DNA of 64,000 nucleotides, taken from assembly GCF_905220975.1 (NCBI RefSeq), contig NZ_CAJNBK010000021.1, forward strand, positions 1-64,000, read 5' to 3'. Below the pieces are notes generated by a model. It saw only the letters and a program-made list of their open reading frames with translations. It did not search any database and had not been told where the DNA came from. Each line of letters starts with the position of its first letter. Positions within the stretch are counted from its first letter, which is position 1. Positions 8,591 to 16,307 of this stretch are shown in pieces. The DNA comes from Paraburkholderia haematera (GTDB lineage: Bacteria; Pseudomonadota; Gammaproteobacteria; Burkholderiales; Burkholderiaceae). The translations under genes were made by a program, and so were the position numbers.

Positions 8591-10123
8591 TCAGTCGCCC
8601 GGCGCGCCCGCGGCCGGACGGTTCGCGTAGTGCGCGCGCTTTTCCTCATACATCAGCAGATCGGCGCGTTGCACACCGGCTTCGAGGCGATCGCCGCGCT
8701 GGCAGGTCGCCGCACCCATCGAAAAACTCAGCAGCGAACCCGGATAAAACTGGTTGTTCAGATCGACCAGCTGGCGGATCGCATCGACCATTGCGGCGCC
8801 GCCGCGTTCGTCGGTGTCCGGCAACAGGATCGCGAACTCGTCGCCACCGATGCGCGCCGCGTGAAAGGGCGCGTCCGTCGCCTTGGCAAGGACTTCGCCG
8901 GCGCGCCGTAACAACGCGTCGCCGGCCGCATGCCCAAGCTGATCGTTCACGCGTTTGAGGCCGTTCAGATCGGCCATGATGATCGTCACCGGCCACGGAC
9001 CTTTGCGCTCCAGCCGGTTCAGTTCATCGACGTAGAACGAGCGATTGCGCAGCTTGGTCAACACGTCGTGCTTGCCGAGGAACTCCAGGTACGCTTCGGC
9101 CTTCTTGCGCGCCGTGATGTCGGTGAGGGCCACCAGCACCAGGTCCCAATTGCGCTCATGGCCCGGTAGTACGGAAAATTGCAGGTGCACGTGCACCTCG
9201 TTGCCATCGAGCGAATAGTTGAGCACTTCGCGCTGCTGAAACAGCTTGCCGTCCCAGAGATCGATCAGCTGTTCGCGGAAATGCGGCCGCATGTCGTCGC
9301 GGAAAACGTCCGGCAGGCGCGCCAGCAGCGTTTTTTTGTCTTCCGCCGCGAACATGTCGAGCGTGTGCTGGTTCACGTCGAGCACGTGAATTTCCTGCAT
9401 GCAGCGCTCGACAAACTCGGGATGCACGTCGGTGAACACCCGGAAATCGCTGATGCCGGCTGAGCGCGCGTCGTCGAGCAGACGCTTGACCGCGCTGAAA
9501 TCTTCTACCCACAACGATACCGGCGAATGTTCGAACAGGCCGCGCACATACTGTTCCGCGAGCGTTACGCGATGCCGCGCGCCTTCGAGTTCGGTAATGT
9601 CTTCGACCGAGACGAGCACGCGGTCCCAGCGGTCTTCATGGCCGGGCAGGACGGCGCCTTTGAGCAACACGTCGAGGCGCCGCCCGCCGAGCGTGTAGTT
9701 GACCGTCTGGCTCGTGAATTGCGCCTGGCCCGCCCACAATTGGCATAACTCTTCGAGGTGGGTCTTGAGCATGTCGTCGCGGAACACGGCGGCGAGATTG
9801 CTGGTGAGCGCTTCGAAATCGGCGGCCTCGAATTGCGTCAGCGTTTTCTGATTGACCTTGATGACGCGGATACTGTGCGCGCATTCGGCGACAAGGGCCG
9901 GATAGGCGGCGAAATGGGCACGCAGATCCGTCACACCTTGCGCTCTCCACGCGTCGAAAAGCGCGCGCACGCCGCTAAAGTCTTCCAGCCAGAGCGAGAC
10001 AGGCGCGAGTTCGAACATTTCGGAATCGTCCCCCGATCCTCCAAGGGGATGTCCTTCGGGGCGGGGGGCTTCCTGCGGGGCGTCGTTGGCGGGCGCTGAG
10101 CCGCGCGGGAGGGTATCCAGCAT
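8591..10123 (-). CDS. Diguanylate cyclase with two PAS-like modules
   Basis: A 510-residue cytoplasmic protein. Two homologous sensory modules of about 150 residues follow each other. Both begin SPVSLW/APVSLW-x-EDFS and both end in the PAS-associated phrase LPGHE-x-x-WD-x-VLV-x-x-x-DIT. A C-terminal GGDEF domain has an intact active site (RIGGDEFAILLP), so cyclic-di-GMP synthesis is expected. The position of the RxxD inhibitory site five residues before GGDEF reads DAPF, so product inhibition through that site is probably absent. No membrane segment is seen; the sensed signal is unknown. It is a single gene. Confidence 0.9.
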   Translation of the reverse strand: MLDTLPRGSAPANDAPQEAPRPEGHPLGGSGDDSEMFELAPVSLWLEDFSGVRALFDAWRAQGVTDLRAHFAAYPALVAECAHSIRVIKVNQKTLTQFEAADFEALTSNLAAVFRDDMLKTHLEELCQLWAGQAQFTSQTVNYTLGGRRLDVLLKGAVLPGHEDRWDRVLVSVEDITELEGARHRVTLAEQYVRGLFEHSPVSLWVEDFSAVKRLLDDARSAGISDFRVFTDVHPEFVERCMQEIHVLDVNQHTLDMFAAEDKKTLLARLPDVFRDDMRPHFREQLIDLWDGKLFQQREVLNYSLDGNEVHVHLQFSVLPGHERNWDLVLVALTDITARKKAEAYLEFLGKHDVLTKLRNRSFYVDELNRLERKGPWPVTIIMADLNGLKRVNDQLGHAAGDALLRRAGEVLAKATDAPFHAARIGGDEFAILLPDTDERGGAAMVDAIRQLVDLNNQFYPGSLLSFSMGAATCQRGDRLEAGVQRADLLMYEEKRAHYANRPAAGAPGD

Positions 10124-10430
10124 GAGATTTCCGTGGTCGGCGTTCGGGCTAGTTTAAAGCGGCTTGGTTCGGCTCAAAAGAAAGACGCATGACGCATAGA
10201 ATTCGGGCCGGTCCATTCATGAAGATAACGGCGTGGTTCGGATGGACTTTAGTCTGCGTGGCAGCAGGTTTGCAACAGGGCGTTTCGCTCACGCCGGTTT
10301 TGGGCCGTCCAGGGCCGCTTCCGATCGCCTGTGACCGCCTGTGATCGCTTGCCAGCAGCGCTGCGGGCGGCTTGTTACACTCACTCGTCGTGTCTCCCCT
10401 CCGTCACCGTCTTAAGAAAAAAAGCCCGTC
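10124..10430. other. Intergenic region, nothing firm
   Basis: 307 bases between the divergent GGDEF gene and hydroxyacid dehydrogenase gene. I see only a short decameric near-repeat (CGCCTGTGAC, CGCCTGTGAT) around 10330-10350 and no convincing ORF, promoter or structured RNA. Confidence 0.5.
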
Positions 10431-11363
10431 ATGAAGCCCTCCCTGCTGGTTTTGATCCCCTTGAAAGACGCAAGCCGCGGCAGTGTCGAGGCCGCTTTCG
10501 ACATCGTTTATGCACCTGATGCCACTCAGCGAGCCGCCGCGATCGCCACGCATGGCGAGACGATCCGCGCCGTGCTGACCAACGGCACGAACGGTCTGAC
10601 GGCCGCCGAAATCGACCGCATGCCGCAGCTCGAGTTTGTCAGCGCGCTCGGCGCCGGCTATGAAAACCTCGCCATCGACCATGCCCGCTCGCGCGGCATC
10701 GTGCTCGTCAACGGCGCGGGCACCAACGATCACTGCGTGGCCGATCACGCGTTCGCTTTACTGCTGGCGGTGGTGCGCGATGTGCCGCAACTCGATCAGG
10801 CCACCCGCGAAGGCGCCTGGCGCGACACGTTGCCGATGCGCCCGAACGTGTCCGGTAAGCGGCTAGGCATTGTCGGGCTCGGCAATATTGGCGAGAAGGT
10901 CGCGCGGCGCGGCGCCGGGTTCGATATGGAAGTCGGTTATCACAATCGCAAACCGCGTGACGGCTCGCCGCTGCGCTATTTCGACAGCGTGCGGGGCCTC
11001 GCGCAGTGGTGCGATTTTCTGGTGGTGGCGACGCCCGGCGGTGCCGGTACGCGTCACCTGATCGGCGAAGCGGTCCTGGAAGCGCTCGGGCCGGACGGCT
11101 TCGTGGTCAACGTCTCTCGCGGCAGTGTGGTGGATACCGCTGCGTTAGCCGCAGCGCTCACTGCCGGCGCGATCGCCGGTGCGGCACTCGACGTCTACGA
11201 AGGCGAGCCGCATCCGCCCGAACCCTTGCTGACGCTACGCAACGTGGTCCTGACGCCGCACGTGGGCGGCCGCTCGCCGGAGGCGATCACGGCTTCGGTC
11301 GACAATTTTCTGGCCAATGCGGCGCGGCATTTTTCCGGTGAAGCGGTGCTCACGCCGATCTGA
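10431..11363 (+). CDS. D-isomer-specific 2-hydroxyacid dehydrogenase
   Basis: A 310-residue NAD(P)-dependent enzyme that interconverts 2-oxoacids and D-2-hydroxyacids. The nucleotide-binding motif GLGNIG is near residue 148. Catalytic residues are in the expected order: Arg in NVSRGSVVD, Glu in DVYEGEPH and His in TPHVGG. The length fits glyoxylate/hydroxypyruvate reductases. The ribosome binding site is weak, but the start at 10431 matches the family N-terminus. The exact substrate is not determinable. A hairpin 17 bases after the stop probably ends the transcript. Confidence 0.92.
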   Translation: MKPSLLVLIPLKDASRGSVEAAFDIVYAPDATQRAAAIATHGETIRAVLTNGTNGLTAAEIDRMPQLEFVSALGAGYENLAIDHARSRGIVLVNGAGTNDHCVADHAFALLLAVVRDVPQLDQATREGAWRDTLPMRPNVSGKRLGIVGLGNIGEKVARRGAGFDMEVGYHNRKPRDGSPLRYFDSVRGLAQWCDFLVVATPGGAGTRHLIGEAVLEALGPDGFVVNVSRGSVVDTAALAAALTAGAIAGAALDVYEGEPHPPEPLLTLRNVVLTPHVGGRSPEAITASVDNFLANAARHFSGEAVLTPI

Positions 11364-11379
11364 CGTGTGAAGGCTAATT

Positions 11380-11406
11380 GAAACTATCAGCCCAGCGGAT
11401 AGTTTC
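11380..11406 (+). terminator. 9-bp hairpin after the hydroxyacid dehydrogenase
   Basis: A perfect inverted repeat GAAACTATC-N9-GATAGTTTC begins 17 bases past the stop codon. There is no long T run after it, so it could instead be a regulatory palindrome for the following molybdoenzyme operon, whose start is about 100 bases downstream. Confidence 0.5.
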
Positions 11407-11508
11407 TCTCGAAAATCACGATTTCCCTTGTGGGCCTGCGGCGAATAGGATGGTCGGTATCGAACCCACACCGCTTCGACACAACCGGAGCAGCGACGGA
11501 GATCCCGT

Positions 11509-14430
11509 ATGGAACACCACGCCCGGACGCAGGACGAACGGCTCGAGATCAAGACGACCACCTGCTACATGTGTGCCTGCCGCTGCGGTATTCGCGTGCA
11601 TCTGCGCGAAGGCGAAGTGCGCTATATCGACGGCAACCCTGAACATCCGCTGAACCAGGGGGTGATCTGTGCCAAGGGTGCCTCCGGCATCATGAAGCAG
11701 TACTCGCCCGCGCGCCTGACCCAGCCATTGATGCGCAAGGCGGGCGCGGAGCGCGGCAGTGCGCAGTTCGAGCCGGTGTCGTGGGAGGTCGCGTTCGACG
11801 TGCTCGAAAAGCGCCTTGCCACGATTCGCGCCACGGACCCCAAGAAATTTGCATTGTTCACCGGCCGCGACCAGATGCAGGCGCTCACCGGCCTCTTCGC
11901 CAAACAGTTCGGCACGCCTAATTATGCGGCCCATGGCGGCTTCTGTTCGGCGAATATGGCGGCCGGCATGATCTACACGATCGGCGGCTCGTTCTGGGAG
12001 TTCGGCGGCCCCGATCTCGACAGTGCCAAACTCTTCTTCATGATCGGCACGGCGGAAGATCATCATTCGAATCCGCTCAAGATCGCCATTTCGAAGTTCA
12101 AGCGCGCGGGTGGCCGCTTCATCGCCATCAATCCGATCCGCACCGGCTATGCGGCGATTGCCGACGAGTGGGTGCCGATCAAGCCGGGCACCGACGGCGC
12201 ACTGTTCATGGCGTTTTTGCACGAACTGATTGCCGCGAACGCCTGGGATCACGAGTTCGTGCAGCGCTATACGAACGCGGCGGAACTCGTCGATCTGGAT
12301 GAAGCCAGCGAGAATTTCGGCCTGTTCGTGCGTGACCCCGACCGGCCGGCCGGCAATCCGCTGTTTCCGCAGAATCATCTCTGGTGGGACGCCGCCTCCG
12401 CGCGCGCCGTGCCGCATCATGCGCCGGGCGTGACACCCGCGTTGGACGGCCGCTATACGCTTGCCGACGGAACGCCGGTCACGCCGTCGTTCGCGTTGCT
12501 GCGCGAACGCGTGGCCGACTGCACACCCGAGTGGGCCGCCGGGATCACCGGGATCGCGGCGGATACGATTCGCCGCCTTGCCGGCGAAATGATCCAGACG
12601 AGCCGCGACCACCGGATCACGCTGCCGATCCGTTGGACCGATGCGTGGGGCGAGACGCACGAAACGGTGACCGGCAACCCGGTCGCCTTTCACGCCATGC
12701 GCGGGCTGGCCGCGCATTCCAACGGCTTCCAGTCGATTCGCGCACTGGCGGTGCTGATGTCGCTGCTCGGCACGATCGACCGCCCAGGCGGCTTTCGCCA
12801 TAAGTCGCCGTTTCCCCGCGCGGTGCCGCCGTCGGCCAAACCGCCGAACAGCCCCGACGCCGTCAAGCCGAACACGCCGCTCGCCACCGGGCCGCTCGGC
12901 TGGCCCGCCGCACCCGAAGATCTGTTCATCGACGAGAACGGCGGCCCGGTGCGGATCGACAAGGCGTTCTCCTGGGAATATCCGCTCGCCGTTCACGGCC
13001 TGATGCATAGCGTGATTACCAATGCCTGGCGCGGCGATCCGTATCCTATCGACACGTTGCTGATTTTCATGGCCAACATGGCCTGGAATTCGTCGATGAA
13101 TACGATGAAGGTGCGCGAGATGCTCGCGGACAAGCATGCGAACGGCGAGTACAAGATTCCGTTTCTGGTGGTGTGCGATGCGTTCCAGTCGGAGATGACG
13201 GCGTTCGCCGATCTGATCCTGCCGGACACGACCTATCTCGAGCGGCACGACGCGATGTCGATGCTCGACCGGCCGATCTCCGAATTCGACGGTCCGGTGG
13301 ATTCCGTGCGCGTGCCGGTCGTGCCGCCGACGGGCGAGTGCAAGCCGTTCCAGGAAGTGCTGATCGAACTCGCTTCGCGGCTCAAGTTTCCCGCTTTCAC
13401 CACGGCCGAAGGCACGCGCAAGTTTCGCGACTATCCCGACTTCATCATCAATCACACGACTGCGCCCGGTTCCGGCGTGGGTTTTCTGATCGGCTGGCGC
13501 GGTAAGGACGGCGACAAGGCGCTAGTGGGCGAGCCGAATCCGCAGCAGTGGGAACAGTATGCAAAGAACAACTGCGTGTTCCACTATCGCTTGCCAGAGA
13601 CGCTTCAATACATGCGCAACTGCAACGGGCCGTATCTCGACTGGGCGGTGAAAAACGGTTTTCGTAAATTCAACGAGCCGATCCTGATCCAGTTGTACTC
13701 CGACGTCATGCAGAAGTTCCGGCTTGCCGCGCAAGGACGCACCAGCGGCAGGCAACCGCCGGAGCACTTGCGCGCGCGCGTCGAGAAGTACTTCGACCCG
13801 TTGCCGTTCTGGTATGCGCCGCTCGAAAGCGATTCCACCGATGTGGTGCGCTTTCCGCTCGCCGCCGTGACGCAGCGGCCGATGGCGATGTATCACTCGT
13901 GGGACTCGCAGAACGCGTGGCTGCGGCAGATTCACGGTGAGAACTATCTCTACATGAATCCGCTGATGGCGGCCGAAAACGGCATCGCCGACGGCAGCTG
14001 GATCTATGCCGAATCGCAATGGGGCCGCGTGCGCTGCATGGCGCGCTTTAGCGAGACCGTCGAACCGGGCACGGTATGGACGTGGAACGCGATTGGCAAG
14101 GCCGCGGGCGCGTGGAATCTCGGCGCCGGCGCGAACGAATCGCAGCGCGGCTTCCTGCTCAATCACCTCATTACCGATGAGTTACCCGGCGGTGATGAAG
14201 GGGCGGCGCGCCTCTCGAACTCCGACCCCGTGACAGGCCAGGCCGCATGGTACGACGTGCGCGTGCGCATCTATCCGGCGGAAGCGGACGCGCGTCATAC
14301 GCTGCCGCAGTTCGACGCGATGCCCGCGTTGCCGGGATCGAACGGGGTGATCTCGCGGATCGTGCAGACCTACTTCGCGGGGCGCGGCGAGTTCGCGGCG
14401 CGGCTGCGCGGCGCGACCGGGCGCAAGTGA
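11509..14430 (+). CDS. soeA: SoeA-like molybdopterin catalytic subunit (putative sulfite dehydrogenase)
   Basis: A 973-residue member of the DMSO reductase superfamily. The N-terminus carries a 4Fe-4S site (TTTCYMCACRCG and the later GVICAKG). Molybdopterin-binding regions follow, and a cysteine in HGGFCSANMAAG is the best candidate molybdenum ligand. No twin-arginine signal is present, so the enzyme should face the cytoplasm. The next two genes encode a four-cluster ferredoxin-like subunit and a DmsC-type anchor. This trio without a Tat signal matches SoeABC, the quinone-linked sulfite dehydrogenase described from Allochromatium vinosum. The sulfite assignment is from remembered family resemblance; formate or another substrate cannot be excluded. 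Confidence 0.7.
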   Translation: MEHHARTQDERLEIKTTTCYMCACRCGIRVHLREGEVRYIDGNPEHPLNQGVICAKGASGIMKQYSPARLTQPLMRKAGAERGSAQFEPVSWEVAFDVLEKRLATIRATDPKKFALFTGRDQMQALTGLFAKQFGTPNYAAHGGFCSANMAAGMIYTIGGSFWEFGGPDLDSAKLFFMIGTAEDHHSNPLKIAISKFKRAGGRFIAINPIRTGYAAIADEWVPIKPGTDGALFMAFLHELIAANAWDHEFVQRYTNAAELVDLDEASENFGLFVRDPDRPAGNPLFPQNHLWWDAASARAVPHHAPGVTPALDGRYTLADGTPVTPSFALLRERVADCTPEWAAGITGIAADTIRRLAGEMIQTSRDHRITLPIRWTDAWGETHETVTGNPVAFHAMRGLAAHSNGFQSIRALAVLMSLLGTIDRPGGFRHKSPFPRAVPPSAKPPNSPDAVKPNTPLATGPLGWPAAPEDLFIDENGGPVRIDKAFSWEYPLAVHGLMHSVITNAWRGDPYPIDTLLIFMANMAWNSSMNTMKVREMLADKHANGEYKIPFLVVCDAFQSEMTAFADLILPDTTYLERHDAMSMLDRPISEFDGPVDSVRVPVVPPTGECKPFQEVLIELASRLKFPAFTTAEGTRKFRDYPDFIINHTTAPGSGVGFLIGWRGKDGDKALVGEPNPQQWEQYAKNNCVFHYRLPETLQYMRNCNGPYLDWAVKNGFRKFNEPILIQLYSDVMQKFRLAAQGRTSGRQPPEHLRARVEKYFDPLPFWYAPLESDSTDVVRFPLAAVTQRPMAMYHSWDSQNAWLRQIHGENYLYMNPLMAAENGIADGSWIYAESQWGRVRCMARFSETVEPGTVWTWNAIGKAAGAWNLGAGANESQRGFLLNHLITDELPGGDEGAARLSNSDPVTGQAAWYDVRVRIYPAEADARHTLPQFDAMPALPGSNGVISRIVQTYFAGRGEFAARLRGATGRK

Positions 14431-14513
14431 CGCGCGATTCACACTCGGGCAACAGCGCGACGAAGGCGCAATGAAGCGTGCAAGCAACGCAATAAAGCAG
14501 TAAGGAGCCTTTG

Positions 14514-15275
14514 ATGACTCAGATGGCATTGGTAATCGACCTGAACGTATGCGTGGGATGCCAGGCTTGCGTGACGAGTTGCAAGGAGTGGAATACGTCG
14601 GGCGAATCGGGCAGTCTCGCCGACCTGAATCCCTACGACGCGGACCCGTCCGGCACATTCTTCAACCGCGTGCAGAGCTTCGAGGCCGGCAGCTTTCCGA
14701 ACGCCGAGACGATCCATTTCCCGAAGTCGTGCCTGCACTGCGAGGACCCGCCGTGCGTGCCGGTCTGTCCGACCGGCGCGAGCTACAAGCGCAAGGAAGA
14801 CGGCCTCGTGCTGGTCGATTTCGACAAATGCATCGGCTGCAAATATTGCGCGTGGGCCTGCCCTTACGGCGCGCGCGAACTCGACGAAGCGCGTAAGGAG
14901 ATGACAAAGTGCACGTTGTGCGTCGATCGCATTCATGATGAAAACCTCTCCGAGCGCGATCGCCAACCGGCTTGCGTGCTCGCGTGTCCGACCTCCGCGC
15001 GGCTGTTTGGCGATATCCACGATCCGGAGTCGGTGGTGTCGAAGGCGATCGAGGAACGCGGGGGTTATCAGTTGATGCCCGAATGGAACACGAAGCCGGC
15101 GAATCACTATTTGCCGCGCGTCACCACGTCGGCCTCGGGCTGCGGCAGCGATGGCTGCTCGTGCAAATCGACCGGCTCGGCAATGGATTTGCCGGACTCG
15201 TTCGACGAGAAGCTTGAGCGCGGCGAACTGCATCTGGCGTCGATGGCGACGCGCATCGAAGGGACCTCACGATGA
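14514..15275 (+). CDS. soeB: SoeB-like iron-sulfur subunit
   Basis: A 253-residue electron-transfer subunit of the DmsB/NrfC type. Cysteine groups for four 4Fe-4S clusters are present: CVGCQACVTSC, CLHCEDPPCVPVCP, CIGCKYCAWACPYG and CTLCVDRI with CVLACP. A Cys-rich tail (GCGSDGCSC near residue 210) is extra. The AAGGAG site lies six bases before the ATG at 14514, which decides between that codon and the preceding TTG. It should carry electrons between the molybdenum subunit and the membrane anchor. Its stop overlaps the anchor gene by four bases. Confidence 0.85.
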   Translation: MTQMALVIDLNVCVGCQACVTSCKEWNTSGESGSLADLNPYDADPSGTFFNRVQSFEAGSFPNAETIHFPKSCLHCEDPPCVPVCPTGASYKRKEDGLVLVDFDKCIGCKYCAWACPYGARELDEARKEMTKCTLCVDRIHDENLSERDRQPACVLACPTSARLFGDIHDPESVVSKAIEERGGYQLMPEWNTKPANHYLPRVTTSASGCGSDGCSCKSTGSAMDLPDSFDEKLERGELHLASMATRIEGTSR

Positions 15276-16222
15276 ATCCTGCTTTCTCCGTGGTTTTTCT
15301 CACGACATTGAGCGGCGCGGCTCAAGGGCTGCTGATCGCGCTCGTTGGCGTGGAGGCGGCCGCGCATCTGGGGCTGATCGCCGCGCCAACCGATGCGTTC
15401 TATGTCACCGGCGCGGCGCTGTCGGTCGTGCTGGGCGGCTTGGGACTGATCGCGTCGTTCTTCCATCTCGGGCATCCGGAGCGCGCGTGGCGCGCGGTCG
15501 CGATGTGGCGAACCTCGTGGTTGTCGCGCGAATGTTTATGCCTGCCGGCGTTCCTCGCCTGTGCGTTTTTCTATGGCGTCGCGCACGGGATCGGCTCGCC
15601 GTGGTCGCTCGCGATAGGCGCGCTCGGCGTGCTGGCGAGCGCAGCGCTATTCGTCTGTTCAGCAATGATTTACGCGTGCCTGCGCTTTCTGCAGGAATGG
15701 GCCACGCCGCTCACGCTCGTCAATTTTGTGCTGCTCGGTTGTGCCTCCGGGTTCACGCTGGCTACCGCGCTGACCGCCTGGTTCGCGCCCGCGCTGACGG
15801 CGGGGCTGGCGCTCTGTGCCTGTGTGCTCACACTCGCCGGTTGCGCGAGCCGTTCGGCATCGCTCATGCGCAATGCCAGGCTGCGGCCGAAGTCCACCGT
15901 GCAGAGCGCGACCGGCATCCACAATCCGAAGCTCGTGCAGGTCTCGCGGGGCTTTACCGCCGGCGCGTTCAATCTGCGTGAGTTCTTTCACGGCAAATCG
16001 GCCGGGACGTTGCGGGGCGTCAAATGGGGTTTCCTCGTGGCCGCGTTTGTCGTGCCTGTTTTGCTGATGGCGCTGGGCGCAGGCCTTCACCCAATCGGCA
16101 TTTCGCTCGGCTTGCTGGCCGCCGCGTGCCTCGTGCAATACGCCGGCCTCGTGGCGGAACGCTGGTTCTTTTTCGCCGAAGCAAAGCATCCGCAGAATCT
16201 GTATTACGCGAGAGTCGGCTGA
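15272..16222 (+). CDS. soeC: SoeC/DmsC-like membrane anchor subunit
   Basis: A 316-residue integral membrane protein with about eight hydrophobic segments spread over its length, of the DmsC anchor family. Conserved-looking polar motifs include FFHLGHPERAWRAV near residue 65 and WLSRECLCLPAF near 86. It is translationally coupled to the iron-sulfur subunit by an ATGA overlap. It should anchor the enzyme at the inner membrane and exchange electrons with quinone. DmsC-type anchors generally lack heme, and no clear heme motif is seen here. Confidence 0.82.
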   Translation: MNPAFSVVFLTTLSGAAQGLLIALVGVEAAAHLGLIAAPTDAFYVTGAALSVVLGGLGLIASFFHLGHPERAWRAVAMWRTSWLSRECLCLPAFLACAFFYGVAHGIGSPWSLAIGALGVLASAALFVCSAMIYACLRFLQEWATPLTLVNFVLLGCASGFTLATALTAWFAPALTAGLALCACVLTLAGCASRSASLMRNARLRPKSTVQSATGIHNPKLVQVSRGFTAGAFNLREFFHGKSAGTLRGVKWGFLVAAFVVPVLLMALGAGLHPIGISLGLLAAACLVQYAGLVAERWFFFAEAKHPQNLYYARVG

Positions 16223-16307
16223 TCGGCGAGCTGCGCAGTTGGCAGGTCGCGCAGTTGAGCACGATCAACCAGCCACGCAGCCGTTCCAGGCGGTCTTTGC
16301 TAGCGAC

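Noticed and set aside
11416..13455. 679-codon open frame on the minus strand
   Set aside because: It is antisense to the SoeA-like gene, whose iron-sulfur and molybdopterin motifs are unmistakable.
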